DNA of 64,000 bases from Dermacentor variabilis. Taxonomy: Eukaryota > Arthropoda > Arachnida > Ixodida > Ixodidae. Shown here one piece after another: positions 1 through 10,543 of the stretch (the stretch's first letter is position 1; each line of letters opens with the position of its first letter). The stretch lies in contig NW_027460338.1 of NCBI RefSeq assembly GCF_050947875.1, forward strand, positions 1-64,000, written 5' to 3'. The translations under genes were made by a program, and so were the position numbers. The notes below the pieces were generated by a model. That model was not told the origin of the DNA. It ran no database searches and saw nothing but the letters and a program-made list of their open reading frames with translations.

Positions 1-7
1 TGGTTTT

Positions 8-19
8 GCAGAAAACTGC
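8..19. other. Inverted repeat GCAG-AAAA-CTGC, present in essentially every monomer
   Basis: GCAG at 8-11 pairs with CTGC at 16-19 across a four-A loop. It overlaps a second inverted pair, GTTTT/AAAAC, at 3-16. It lies in S1 and is kept in nearly all copies; an exception is GTGT in place of GCGT just downstream at 21.5-21.7 kb, which leaves the stem intact. Its function is unknown. It could extrude as a small hairpin in supercoiled DNA, which is inference. Confidence 0.6.
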
Positions 20-51
20 GTCCGCGTGTACCAAAAGATGCATGTGCATGC

Positions 52-111
52 TAAAAACGCGTTTTGGCACAAATCCATGTGCGGATGTTAAAAAGAGCAG
101 CATCGGCATGC
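52..111 (+). repeat. Sub-repeat S2 (60 bp) of the monomer
   Basis: This is the second third of the monomer. It runs from just after one GCATGC to the end of the next (GGCATGC, ending at 111). It contains GTTTTGGCACAAATCCA and TAAAAAGAGCAGCAT. Aligned without gaps by hand to S3 (112-171), 38 of 60 positions match. The clearest shared block is TTTGG-x-A-x-AAATCCA, followed by GxGCG, a purine-rich stretch and CATxxGCATGC. The spacing from GCATGC to GCATGC is exactly 60 bp. It recurs in every monomer and represents one copy of an ancestral ~60-bp element. Confidence 0.85.
54..65. other. 12-bp perfect palindrome AAAACGCGTTTT with a central ACGCGT
   Basis: This is a perfect self-complementary 12-mer at the S1/S2 join, and it includes an MluI-type ACGCGT. 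It is intact in monomers with T at position 62, whether A53 or T53 precedes it. The T62C variant (CGCGCTTT) destroys it. That variant is occasional in domain A, for example near 4,356 and 6,325, and very common in domain B. It is one of the cleanest markers separating monomer types. Confidence 0.8.
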
Positions 112-171
112 TTTTCACGTCGTTTGGTAGAAATCCACACGCGCGTTCTGCCAAAAGCACCATTTGCATGC
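112..171 (+). repeat. Sub-repeat S3 (60 bp) of the monomer
   Basis: This is the final third of the monomer, ending in TTGCATGC at 171. It contains GTTTGGTAGAAATCCA, an alternating CG run and TGCCAAAAGCACCAT. It matches S2 at about 63% (ungapped) and S1 at about 69% (one gap), both counted by hand. The CCAAAAG core at 151-157 sits 120 bp after CCAAAAG at 31-37 in S1, with TAAAAAG at 89-95 of S2 midway between them. That places the same element in register three times per monomer. Confidence 0.85.
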
Positions 172-230
172 ATATCGTGTGGTTTTGCAGAAAACTGCGT
201 CCGCGTCTACCAAAAGATGCATGTGCATGC
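172..230 (+). repeat. Sub-repeat S1 (59 bp), spanning the monomer join
   Basis: This third starts after the GCATGC at 171 and ends with the next GCATGC at 230. It holds TGGTTTTGCAGAAAACTGCG and CTACCAAAAGATGCATG. It is one base shorter than S2 and S3, which is why the monomer is 179 and not 180 bp. Against S3 I count about 41 of 59 matches with one gap. Because S1 breaks the 60-bp register, any reading frame rotates at every monomer (179 is not a multiple of 3). That is one reason the array's open frames are not genes. Confidence 0.82.
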
Positions 231-315
231 TAAAAACGCGTTTTGGCACAAATCCATGTGCGGATGTTAAAAAGAGCAGCATCGGCATGCTTTTCACGTC
301 GTTTGGTAGAAATCC

Positions 316-325
316 ACGCGCGCGT
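316..325. other. 10-bp palindrome ACGCGCGCGT, alternating C-G tract (G139-type monomers)
   Basis: Four consecutive CpG steps make a perfect palindrome and an alternating purine-pyrimidine tract, CACGCGCGCGT. A139-type monomers (CCACACGCGCG) have only three CpG steps and a shorter palindrome. Such tracts are known to favour Z-DNA under negative supercoiling. Whether that happens in this array is inference. Confidence 0.7.
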
Positions 326-397
326 TCTGCCAAAAGCACCATTTGCATGCATATCGTGTGGTTTTGCAGAAAACTGCGTCCGCGTCTACCAAAAGAT

Positions 398-409
398 GCA
401 TGCGCATGC
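398..409. other. 12-bp perfect palindrome GCATGCGCATGC (C45-type monomers)
   Basis: This is the first intact example. Monomers 1 and 2 instead carry T at position 45 (GCATGTGCATGC), which breaks the palindrome. The C45 form is the majority type in domain A and almost universal in domain B. With its flanks it forms a 14-nt strictly alternating purine-pyrimidine run, ATGCATGCGCATGC. The C/T difference is a CpG to TpG transition. Confidence 0.8.
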
Positions 410-1058
410 TTAAAACGCGTTTTGGCACAAATCCATGTGCGGATGTTAAAAAGAGCAGCATCGGCATGCTTTTCACGTCGTTTGGTAGAAATCCACGCGC
501 GCGTTCTGCCAAAAGCACCATTTGCATGCATATCGCGTGGTTTTGCAGAAAACTGCGTCCGCGTCTACCAAAAGATGCATGCGCATGCTTAAAACGCGTT
601 TTGGCACAAATCCATGTGCGGGTGCTAAAAAGAGCAGCATCGGCATGCTTTTCACGTCGTTTGGTAGAAATCCACACGCGCGTTCTGCCAAAAGCACCAT
701 TTGCATGCATATCGTGTGGTTTTGCAGAAAACTGCGTCCGCGTCTACCAAAAGATGCATGCGCATGCTTAAAACGCGTTTTGGCACAAATCCATGTGCGG
801 ATGTTAAAAAGAGCAGCATCGGCATGCTTTTCACGTCGTTTGGTAGAAATCCAAGCGCGCGTTCTGCCAAAACCACCATTTGCATGCATATCGTGTGGTT
901 TTGCAGAAAACTGCGTCCGCATCTACCAAAAGATGCATGCGCATGCTTAAAACGCGTTTTGGCACAAATCCATGTGCGGGTGCTAAAAAGAGCAGCATCG
1001 GCATGCTTTTCACGTCGTTTGGTAGAAATCCACACGCGCGTTCTGCCAAAAGCACCAT

Positions 1059-3921
1059 TTGCATGCATATCGTGTGGTTTTGCAGAAAACTGCGTCCGCG
1101 TCTACCAAAAGATGCATGTGCATGCTAAAAACGCGTTTTGGCACAAATCCATGTGCGGATGTTAAAAAGAGCAGCATCGGCATGCTTTTCACGTCGTTTG
1201 GTAGAAATCCACACGCGCGTTCTGCCAAAAGCACCATTTGCATGCATATCGTGTGGTTTTGCAGAAAACTGCGTCCGCGTCTACCAAAAGATGCATGCGC
1301 ATGCTTAAAACGCGTTTTGGCACAAATCCATGTGCGGATGTTAAAAAAAGCAGCATCGGCATGCTTTTCACGTCGTTTGGTAGAAATCCACGCGCGCGTT
1401 CTGCCAAAAGCACCATTTGCATGCATATCGTGTGGTTTTGCAGAAAACTGCGTCCGCGTGTACCAAAAGATGCATGTGCATGCTAAAAACGCGTTTTGGC
1501 ACAAATCCATGTGCGGATGTTAAAAAGAGCAGCATCGGCATGCTTTTCACGTCGTTTGGTAGAAATCCACGCGCGCGTTCTGCCAAAAGCACCATTTGCA
1601 TGCCTATCGTGTGGTTTTGCAGAAAACTGCGTCCGCGTCTACCAAAAGATGCATGCGCATGCTTAAAACGCGTTTTGGCACAAATCCATGTGCGGATGTT
1701 AAAAAGAGCAGCATCGGCATGCTTTTCACGTCGTTTGGTAGAAATCCACACGCGCGTTCTGCCAAAAGCACCATTTGCATGCATATCGTGTGGTTTTGCA
1801 GAAAACTGCGTCCGCGTCTACCAAAAGATGCATGCGCATGCTTAAAACGCGTTTTGGCACAAATCCATGTGCGGGTGCTAAAAAGAGCAGCATCGGCATG
1901 CTTTTCACGTCGTTTGGTAGAAATCCACACGCGCGTTCTGCCAAAAGCACCATTTGCATGCATATCGTGTGGTTTTGCAGAAAACTGCGTCCGCGTCTAC
2001 CAAAAGATGCATGTGCATGCTAAAAACGCGTTTTGGCACAAATCCATGTGCGGATGTTAAAAAGAGCAGCATCGGCATGCTTTTCACGTCGTTTGGTAGA
2101 AATCCACGCGCGCGTTCTGCCAAAAGCACCATTTCCATGCATATCGTGTGGTTTTGCAGAAAACTGCGTCCGCGTCTACCAAAAGATGCATGCGCATGCT
2201 TAAAACGCGTTTTGGCACAAATCCATGTGCGGGTGCTAAAAAGAGCAGCATCGGCATGCTTTTCACGTCGTTTGGTAGAAATCCACACGCGCGTTCTGCC
2301 AAAAGCACCATTTGCATGCATATCGTGTGGTTTTGCAGAAAACTGCGTCCGCGTCTACCAAAAGATGCATGCGCATGCTTAAAACGCGTTTTGGCACAAA
2401 TCCATGTGCGGATGTTAAAATGAGCAGCATCGGCATGCTTTTCACGTCGTTTGGTAGAAATCCACGCGCGCGTTCTGCCAAAACCACCATTTGCATGCAT
2501 ATCGTGTGGTTTTGCAGAAAACTGCGTCCGCGTCTACCAAAAGATGCATGTGCATGCTAAAAACGCGTTTTGGCACAAATCCATGTGCGGATGTTAAAAA
2601 TAGCAGCATCGGCATGCTTTTCACGTCGTTTGGTAGAAATCCACACGCGCGTTCTGCCAAAAGCACCATTTGCATGCATATCGTGTGGTTTTGCAGAAAA
2701 CTGCGTCCGCGTCTACCAAAAGATGCATGCGCATGCTTAAACGCGTTTTGGCACAAATCCATGTGCGGATGTTAAAAAAAGCAGCATCGGCATGCTTTTC
2801 ACGTCGTTTGGTAGAAATCCACGCGCGCGTTCTGCCAAAAGCACCATTTGCATGCATATCGTGTGGTTTTGCAGAAAACTGCGTCCGCGTGTACCAAAAG
2901 ATGCATGTGCATGCTAAAAACGCGTTTTGGCACAAATCCATGTGCGGATGTTAAAAAGAGCAGCATCGGCATGCTTTTCACGTCGTTTGGTAGAAATCCA
3001 CGCGCGCGTTCTGCCAAAAGCACCATTTGCATGCCTATCGTGTGGTTTTGCAGAAAACTGCGTCCGCGTCTACCAAAAGATGCATGCGCATGCTTAAAAC
3101 GCGTTTTGGCACAAATCCATGTGCGGATGTTAAAAAGAGCAGCATCGGCATGCTTTTCACGTCGTTTGGTAGAAATCCACACGCGCGTTCTGCCAAAAGC
3201 ACCATTTGCATGCATATCGTGTGGTTTTGCAGAAAACTGCGTCCGCGTCTACCAAAAGATGCATGCGCATGCTTAAAACGCGTTTTGGCACAAATCCATG
3301 TGCGGGTGCTAAAAAGAGCAGCATCGGCATGCTTTTCACGTCGTTTGGTAGAAATCCACACGCGCGTTCTGCCAAAAGCACCATTTGCATGCATATCGTG
3401 TGGTTTTGCAGAAAACTGCGTCCGCGTCTACCAAAAGATGCATGTGCATGCTAAAAACGCGTTTTGGCACAAATCCATGTGCGGATGTTAAAAAGAGCAG
3501 CATCGGCATGCTTTTTACGTCGTTTGGTAGAAATCCACGCGCGCGTTCTGCCAAAAGCACCATTTCCATGCATATCGTGTGGTTTTGCAGAAAACTGCGT
3601 CCGCGTCTACCAAAAGATGCATGCGCATGCTTAAAACGCGTTTTGGCACAAATCCATGTGCGGGTGCTAAAAAGAGCAGCATCGGCATGCTTTTTACGTC
3701 GTTTGGTAGAAATCCACACGCGCGTTCTGCCAAAAGCACCATTTGCATGCTTATCGTGTGGTTTTGCAGAAAACTGCGTCCGCGTCTACCAAAAGATGCA
3801 TGCGCATGCTTAAAACGCGTTTTGGCACAAATCCATGTGCGGATGTTAAAAAGAGCAGCATCGGCATGCTTTTCACGTCGTTTGGTAGAAATCCACGCGC
3901 GCGTTCTGCCAAAACCACCAT
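1059..3921 (+). repeat. 8-monomer higher-order repeat, two units (~1,431 bp each)
   Basis: The monomer order from 1,059 repeats from 2,491. The rare seven-A run GTTAAAAAAAGC occurs at 1,340 and 2,771. The G28 monomer with C172 follows it in both units, and a monomer with CATTTCCATGC occurs at about 2,130 and 3,561. The second unit is one base short near 2,739. In the second unit two adjacent monomers carry CTTTTTACG (3,511 and 3,690), which the first unit lacks, so the units are diverging. Confidence 0.8.
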
Positions 3922-5661
3922 TTGCATGCATATCGTGTGGTTTTGCAGAAAACTGCGTCCGCATCTACCAAAAGATGCATGCGCATGCTTAAAACGCGTT
4001 TTGGCACAAATCCATGTGCGGGTGCTAAAAAGAGCAGCATCGGCATGCTTTTCACGTCGTTTGGTAGAAATCCACACGCGCGTTCTGCCAAAAGCACCAT
4101 TTGCATGCATATCGTGTGGTTTTGCAGAAAACTGCGTCCGCGTCTACCAAAAGATGCATGTGCATGCTAAAAACGCGTTTTGGCACAAATCGATGTGCGG
4201 ATGTTAAAAAGAGCAGCATCGGCATGCTTTTCACGTCGTTTGGTAGAAATCCACACGCGCGTTCGGCCAAAAGCACCATTTGCATGCATATCGTGTGGTT
4301 TTGCAGAAAACTGCGTCCGCGTCTACAAAAAGATGCATGCGCATGCTTAAAACGCGCTTTGGCACAAATCCATGTGCGGATGTTAAAAAGAGCAGCATCG
4401 GCATGCTTTTCACGTCGTTTGGTACAAATCCACACGCGCGTTCTGCCAAAAGCACCATTTGCATGCATATCGTGTGGTTTTGCAGAAAACTGCGTCCGCG
4501 TCTACCAAAAGATGCATGTGCATGCTAAAAACGCGTTTTGGCACAAATCCATGTGCGGATGTTAAAAAGAGCAGCATCGGCATGCTTTTCACGTCGTTTG
4601 GTAGAAATCCACTCGCGCGTTCTGCCAAAAGCACCATTTGCATGCATATCGTGTGGTTTTGCAGAAAACTGCGTCCGCGTCTACCAAAAGATGCATGCGC
4701 ATGCTTAAAACGCGCTTTGGCACAAATCCATGTGCGGATGTTAAAAAGAGCAGCATCGGCATGCTTTTCACGTCGTTTGGTAGAAATCCACGCGCGCGTT
4801 CTGCCAAAAGCACCATTTGCATGCATATCGTGTGGTTTTGCAGAAAACTGCGTCCGCGTCTACCAAAAGATGCATGCGCATGCTTAAAACGCGTTTTGGC
4901 ACAAATCCATGTGCGGGTGCTAAAAAGAGCAGCATCGGCATGCTTTTCACGTCGTTTGGTAGAAATCCACGCGTGCGTTCTGCCAAAAGCACCATTTGCA
5001 TGCCTATCGTGTGGTTTTGCAGAAAACTGCGTCCGCGTCTACCAAAAGATGCATGCGCATGCTTAAAACGCGTTTTGGCACAAATCCATGTGTGGGTGCT
5101 AAAAAGAGCAGCATCGGCATGCTTTTCACGTCGTTTGGTAGAAATCCACGCGCGCGTTCTGCCAAAACCACCATTTGCATGCATATCGTGTGGTTTTGCA
5201 GAAAACTGCGTCCGCATCTACCAAAAGATGCATGCGCATGCTTAAAACGCGTTTTGGCAAAAATCCATGTGCGGGTGCTAAAAAGAGCAGCATCGGCATG
5301 CTTTTCACGTCGTTTGGTAGAAATCCACACGCGCGTTCTGCCAAAAGCACCATTTGCATGCATATCGTGTGGTTTTGCAGAAAACTGCGTCCGCGTCTAC
5401 CAAAAGATGCATGTGCATGCTAAAAACGCGTTTTGGCACAAATCCATGTGCGGATGTTAAAAAGAGCAGCATCGGCATGCTTTTCACGTCGTTTGGTAGA
5501 AATCCACACGCGCGTTCTGCCAAAAGCACCATTTGCATGCATATCGTGTGGTTTTGCAGAAAACTGCGTCCGCGTCTACCAAAAGATGCATGCGCATGCT
5601 TAAAACGCGCTTTGGCACAAATCCATGTGCGGATGTTAAAAAGAGCAGCATCGGCATGCTT

Positions 5662-8167
5662 TCACGTCGTTTGGTAGAAATCCACACGCGCGTTCTGCCA
5701 AAAGCACCATTTGCATGCATATCGTGTGGTTTTGCAGAAAACTGCGTCCGCGTCTACCAAAAGATGCATGTGCATGCTAAAAACGCGTTTTGGCACAAAT
5801 CCATGTGCGGATGTTAAAAAGAGCAGCATCGGCATGCTTTTCACGTCGTTTGGTAGAAATCCACGCGCGCGTTCTGCCAAAAGCACCATTTGCATGCATA
5901 TCGTGTGGTTTTGCAGAAAACTGCGTCCGCGTCTACCAAAAGATGCATGCGCATGCTTAAAACGCGTTTTGGCACAAATCCATGTGCGGATGTTAAAAAG
6001 AGCAGCATCGGCATGCTTTTCACGTCGTTTGGTAGAAATCCACACGCGCGTTCTGCCAAAAGCACCATTTGCATGCATATCGTGTGGTTTTGCAGAAAAC
6101 TGCGTCCGCGTCTACCAAAAGATGCATGCGCATGCTAAAAACGCGTTTTGGCACAAATCCATGTGCGGATGTTAAAAAGAGCAGCATCGGCATGCTTTTC
6201 ACGTCGTTTGGTAGAAATCCACACGCGCGTTCTGCCAAAAGCACCATTTGCATGCATATCGTGTGGTTTTGCAGAAAACTGCGTCCGCGTCTACCAAAAG
6301 ATGCATGCGCATGCTTAAAACGCGCTTTGGCACAAATCCATGTGCGAATGTTAAAAAGAGCAGCATCGGCATGCTTTTCACGTCGTTTGGTAGAAATCCA
6401 CGCGCGCGTTCTGCCAAAAGCACCATTTGCATGCATATCGTGTGGTTTTGCAGAAAACTGCGTCCGCGTCTACCAAAAGATGCATGCGCATGCTTAAAAC
6501 GCGTTTTGGCACAAATCCATGTGCGGGTGCTAAAAAGAGCAGCATCGGCATGCTTTTCACGTCGTTTGGTAGAAATCCACACGCGCGTTCTGCCAAAAGC
6601 ACCATTTGCATGCATATCGTGTGGTTTTGCAGAAAACTGCGTCCGCGTCTACCAAAAGATGCATGCGCATGCTTAAAACGCGTTTTGGCACAAATCCATG
6701 TGCGGATGTTAAAAAGAGCAGCATCGGCATGCTTTTCACGTCGTTTGGTAGAAATCCACGCGCGCGTTCTGCCAAAAGCACCATTTGCATGCATATCGTG
6801 TGGTTTTGCAGAAAACTGCGTCCGCGTCTACCAAAAGATGCATGCGCATGCTTAAAACGCGTTTTGGCACAAATCCATGTGCGGGTGCTAAAAAGAGCAG
6901 CATCGGCATGCTTTTCACGTCGTTTGGTAGAAATCCACACGCGCGTTCTGCCAAAAGCACCATTTGCATGCATATCGTGTGGTTTTGCAGAAAACTGCGT
7001 CCGCGTCTACCAAAAGATGCATGTGCATGCTAAAAACGCGTTTTGGCACAAATCCATGTGCGGATGTTAAAAAGAGCAGCATCGGCATGCTTTTCACGTC
7101 GTTTGGTAGAAATCCACGCGCGCGTTCTGCCAAAAGCACCATTTGCATGCATATCGTGTGGTTTTGCAGAAAACTGCGTCCGCGTCTACCAAAAGATGCA
7201 TGCGCATGCTTAAAACGCGTTTTGGCACAAATCCATGTGCGGATGTTAAAAAGAGCAGCATCGGCATGCTTTTCACGTCGTTTGGTAGAAATCCACACGC
7301 GCGTTCTGCCAAAAGCACCATTTGCATGCATATCGTGTGGTTTTGCAGAAAACTGCGTCCGCGTCTACCAAAAGATGCATGCGCATGCTAAAAACGCGTT
7401 TTGGCACAAATCCATGTGCGGATGTTAAAAAGAGCAGCATCGGCATGCTTTTCACGTCGTTTGGTAGAAATCCACGCGCGCGTTCTGCCAAAAGCACTAT
7501 TTGCATGCATATCGTGTGGTTTTGCAGAAAACTGCGTCCGCGTCTACCAAAAGATGCATGTGCATGCTAAAAACGCGTTTTGGCACAAATCCATGTGCGG
7601 ATGTTAAAAAGAGCAGCATCGGCATGCTTTTCACGTCGTTTGGTAGAAATCCACGCGCGCGTTCTGCCAAAAGCACCATTTGCATGCATATCGTGTGGTT
7701 TTGCAGAAAACTGCGTCCGCGTCTACCAAAAGATGCATGCGCATGCTTAAAACGCGTTTTGGCACAAATCCATGTGCGGGTGCTAAAAAGAGCAGCATCG
7801 GCATGCTTTTCACGTCGTTTGGTAGAAATCCACGCGCTCGTTCTGCCAAAAGCACCATTTGCATGCATATCGTGTGGTCTTGCAGAAAACTGCGTCCGCG
7901 TCTACCAAAAGATGCATGCGCATGCTTAAAACGCGTTTTGGCACAAATCCATGTGCGGGTGCTAAAAAGAGCAGCATCGGCATGCTTTTCACGTCGTTTG
8001 GTAGAAATCCACGCGCGCGTTCTGCCAAAAGCACCATTTGCATGCCTATCGTGTGGTTTTGCAGAAAACTGCGTCCGCGTCTACCAAAAGATGCATGCGC
8101 ATGCTTAAAACGCGCTTTGGCACAAATCTATGTGCGGATGTTAAAAAGAGCAGCATCGGCATGCTTT
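5662..8167 (+). repeat. 7-monomer repeat (1,253 bp), followed by less ordered monomers
   Basis: Monomers from 5,662 recur from 6,915 at an offset of exactly 7 x 179. The recombinant C45/A53 monomer (GCGCATGCTAAAAACG) occurs near 6,128 and again near 7,381. The second unit is less exact. Past 7,024, where the long duplication ends, monomers up to about 8,395 combine known variants but do not repeat a clear longer order that I can follow. Confidence 0.65.
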
Positions 8168-8395
8168 TCACGTCGTTTGGTAGAAATCCACGCGCGCGTT
8201 CTGCCAAAAGCACCATTTGCATGCATATTGTGTGGTTTTGCAGAAAACTGCGTCCGCGTCTACCAAAAGATGCATGCGCATGCTTAAAACGCGTTTTGGC
8301 ACAAATCCATGTGCGGATGTTAAAAAGAGCAGCATCGGCATGCTTTTCACGTCGTTTGGTAGAAATCCACGCGTGCGTTCTGCCCAAAGCACCAT

Positions 8396-10543
8396 TTGCA
8401 TGCCTATCGTGTGGTTTTGCAGAAAACTGCGTCCGCGTCTACCAAAAGATGCATGCGCATGCTTAAAACGCGTTTTGGCACAAATCCATGTGCGGATGTT
8501 AAAAAGAGCAGCATCGGCATGCTTTTCACGTCGTTTGGTAGAAATCCACACGCGCGTTCTGCCAAAAGCACCATTTGCATGCATATCGTGTGGTTTTGCA
8601 GAAAACTGCGTCCGCGTCTACCAAAAGATGCATGCGCATGCTTAAAACGCGTTTTGGCACAAATCCATGTGCGGGTGCTAAAAAGAGCAGCATCGGCATG
8701 CTTTTCACGTCGTTTGGTAGAAATACACGCGCGCGTTCTGCCAAAACCACCATTTGCATGCATATCGTGTGGTTTTGCAGAAAACTGCGTCCGCATCTAC
8801 CAAAAGATGCATGCGCATGCTTAAAACGCGTTTTGGCACAAATCCATGTGCGGGTGCTAAAAAGAGCAGCATCGGCATGCTTTTCACGTCGTTTGGTAGA
8901 AATCCACACGCGCGTTCTGCCAAAAGCACTATTTGCATGCATATCGTGTGGTTTTGCAGAAAACTGCGTCCGCGTCTACCAAAAGATGCATGTGCATGCT
9001 AAAAACGCGTTTTGGCACAAATCCATGTGCGGATGTTAAAAAGAGCAGCATCGGCATGCTTTTCACGTCGTTTGGTAGAAATCCACACGCGCGTTCTGCC
9101 AAAAGCACCATTTGCATGCATATCGTGTGGTTTTGCAGAAAACTGCGTCCGCGTCTACCAAAAGATGCATGCGCATGCTTAAAACGCGTTTTGGCACAAA
9201 TCCATGTGCGGGTGCTAAAAAGAGCAGCATCGGCATGCTTTTCACGTCGTTTGGTAGAAATCCACGCGCGCGTTCTGCCAAAAGCACCATTTGCATGCCT
9301 ATCGTGTGGTTTTGCAGAAAACTGCGTCCGCGTCTACCAAAAGATGCATGCGCATGCTTAAAACGCGCTTTGGCACAAATCCATGTGCGGATGTTAAAAA
9401 GAGCAGCATCGGCATGCTTTTCACGTCGTTTGGTAGAAATCCACGCGCGCGTTCTGCCAAAAGCACCATTTGCATGCATATCGTGTGGTTTTGCAGAAAA
9501 CTGCGTCCGCGTCTACCAAAAGATGCATGCGCATGCTTAAAACGCGTTTTGGCACAAATCCATGTGCGGATGTTAAAAAGAGCAGCATCGGCATGCTTTT
9601 CACGTCGTTTGGTAGAAATCCACGCGCGCGTTCTGCCAAAAGCACTATTTGCATGCATATCGTGTGGTTTTGCAGAAAACTGCGTCCGCGTCTACCAAAA
9701 GATGCATGTGCATGCTAAAAACGCGTTTTGGCACAAATCCATGTGCGGATGTTAAAAAGAGCAGCATCGGCATGCTTTTCACGTCGTTTGGTAGAAATCC
9801 ACACGCGCGTTCTGCCAAAAGCACCATTTGCATGCATATCGTGTGGTTTTGCAGAAAACTGCGTCCGCGTCTACCAAAAGATGCATGCGCATGCTTAAAA
9901 CGCGTTTTGGCACAAATCCATGTGCGGATGTTAAAAAGAGCAGCATCGGCATCCTTTTCACGTCGTTTGGTAGAAATCCACGCGCGCGTTCTGCCAAAAG
10001 CACCATTTGCATGCATATCGTGTGGTTTTGCAGAAAACTGCGTCCGCGTCTACCAAAAGATGCATGCGCATGCTTAAAACGCGTTTTGGCACAAATCCAT
10101 GTGCGGGTGCTAAAAAGAGCAGCATCGGCATGCTTTTCACGTCGTTTGGTAGAAATCCACACGCGCGTTCTGCCAAAAGCACCATTTGCATGCATATCGT
10201 GTGGTTTTGCAGAAAACTGCGTCCGCGTCTACCAAAAGATGCATGTGCATGCTAAAAACGCGTTTTGGCACAAATCCATGTGCGGATGTTAAAAAGAGCA
10301 GCATCGGCATGCTTTTCACGTCGTTTGGTAGAAATCCACGCGCGCGTTCTGCCAAAAGCACCATTTGCATGCATATCGTGTGGTTTTGCAGAAAACTGCG
10401 TCGGCGTCTACCAAAAGATGCATGCGCATGCTTAAAACGCGTTTTGGCACAAATCCATGTGCGGGTGCTAAAAAGAGCAGCATCGGCATGCTTTTCACGT
10501 CGTTTGGTAGAAATCCACACGCGCGTTCTGCCAAAAGCACCAT
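8396..10543 (+). repeat. 12-monomer higher-order repeat, first unit (2,148 bp)
   Basis: The twelve monomers match the order starting at 10,544. Shared rare marks are AAAACCACC with CCGCATC (8,744-8,795 and 10,892-10,943), CACTATTT at about 8,926 and 11,074, a second CACTATTT at about 9,643 and 11,791, and GCGTCGGCGTC at about 10,398 and 12,367. The unit contains one private mutation, CATCCTTTTC near 9,951. Confidence 0.8.

Larger units (their letters stand above)
1..179 (+). repeat. Reference monomer and map of its variable sites
   Basis: I use this copy as the coordinate frame, with position 1 at the T of TGGTTTTGCAG. The sites that vary most between copies are: 26 (G/A), 28 (C/G), 45 (C/T in GCATG[C/T]GCATGC), 53 (A/T after GCATGCT), 62 (T/C in CGCG[T/C]TTTGG), 85 and 88 (GCGGATGTTA, GCGGGTGCTA, GCGGATGCTA or GCGGGGGCTA), 121 (C/T in ACGT[C/T]GTTTGG), 139 (A/G in CCAC[A/G]CGCG), 147 and 148 (GTTCTG, GTCCTG or GTTATG), 157 (G/C), 161 (C/G/T in CAC[C/G/T]ATTT) and 172 (A/C/T after GCATGC). 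In domain A, T45 usually travels with A53 and C45 with T53. In domain B, T53 travels with C62. This copy carries G28 and T45. Confidence 0.95.
1..7023 (+). repeat. Long duplication, left copy (pairs with 13,603-20,625)
   Basis: This segment matches 13,603-20,625 at offset 13,602, with 13,603 between two compensating indels (76 monomers minus 1-2 bp). Shared rare marks include G28 at position 28, GTTCGGCC at 4,261 (partner 17,864), CCACTCGCG at 4,609 (partner 18,212), the one-base-short GCTTTCACG at 5,659 (partner 19,260) and GCGAATG at 6,344 (partner 19,946). The differences I found are one A lost near 2,739 here and one G lost near 19,038 in the partner. The match ends at the T/C difference at 7,024. 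It may extend left beyond the window. Confidence 0.9.

Noticed and set aside
121..135. RNA polymerase III B box / tRNA-derived origin (GGTAGAAATCC resembles GGTTCGANTCC)
   Set aside because: The central TCG that defines a B box is replaced by AGA, no A box lies at a suitable distance upstream, and no cloverleaf can be drawn.
163..170. POU octamer ATTTGCAT as a regulatory site
   Set aside because: The 8-mer is present in nearly every copy simply because it is part of the monomer (S3 end). There is no promoter or gene context.
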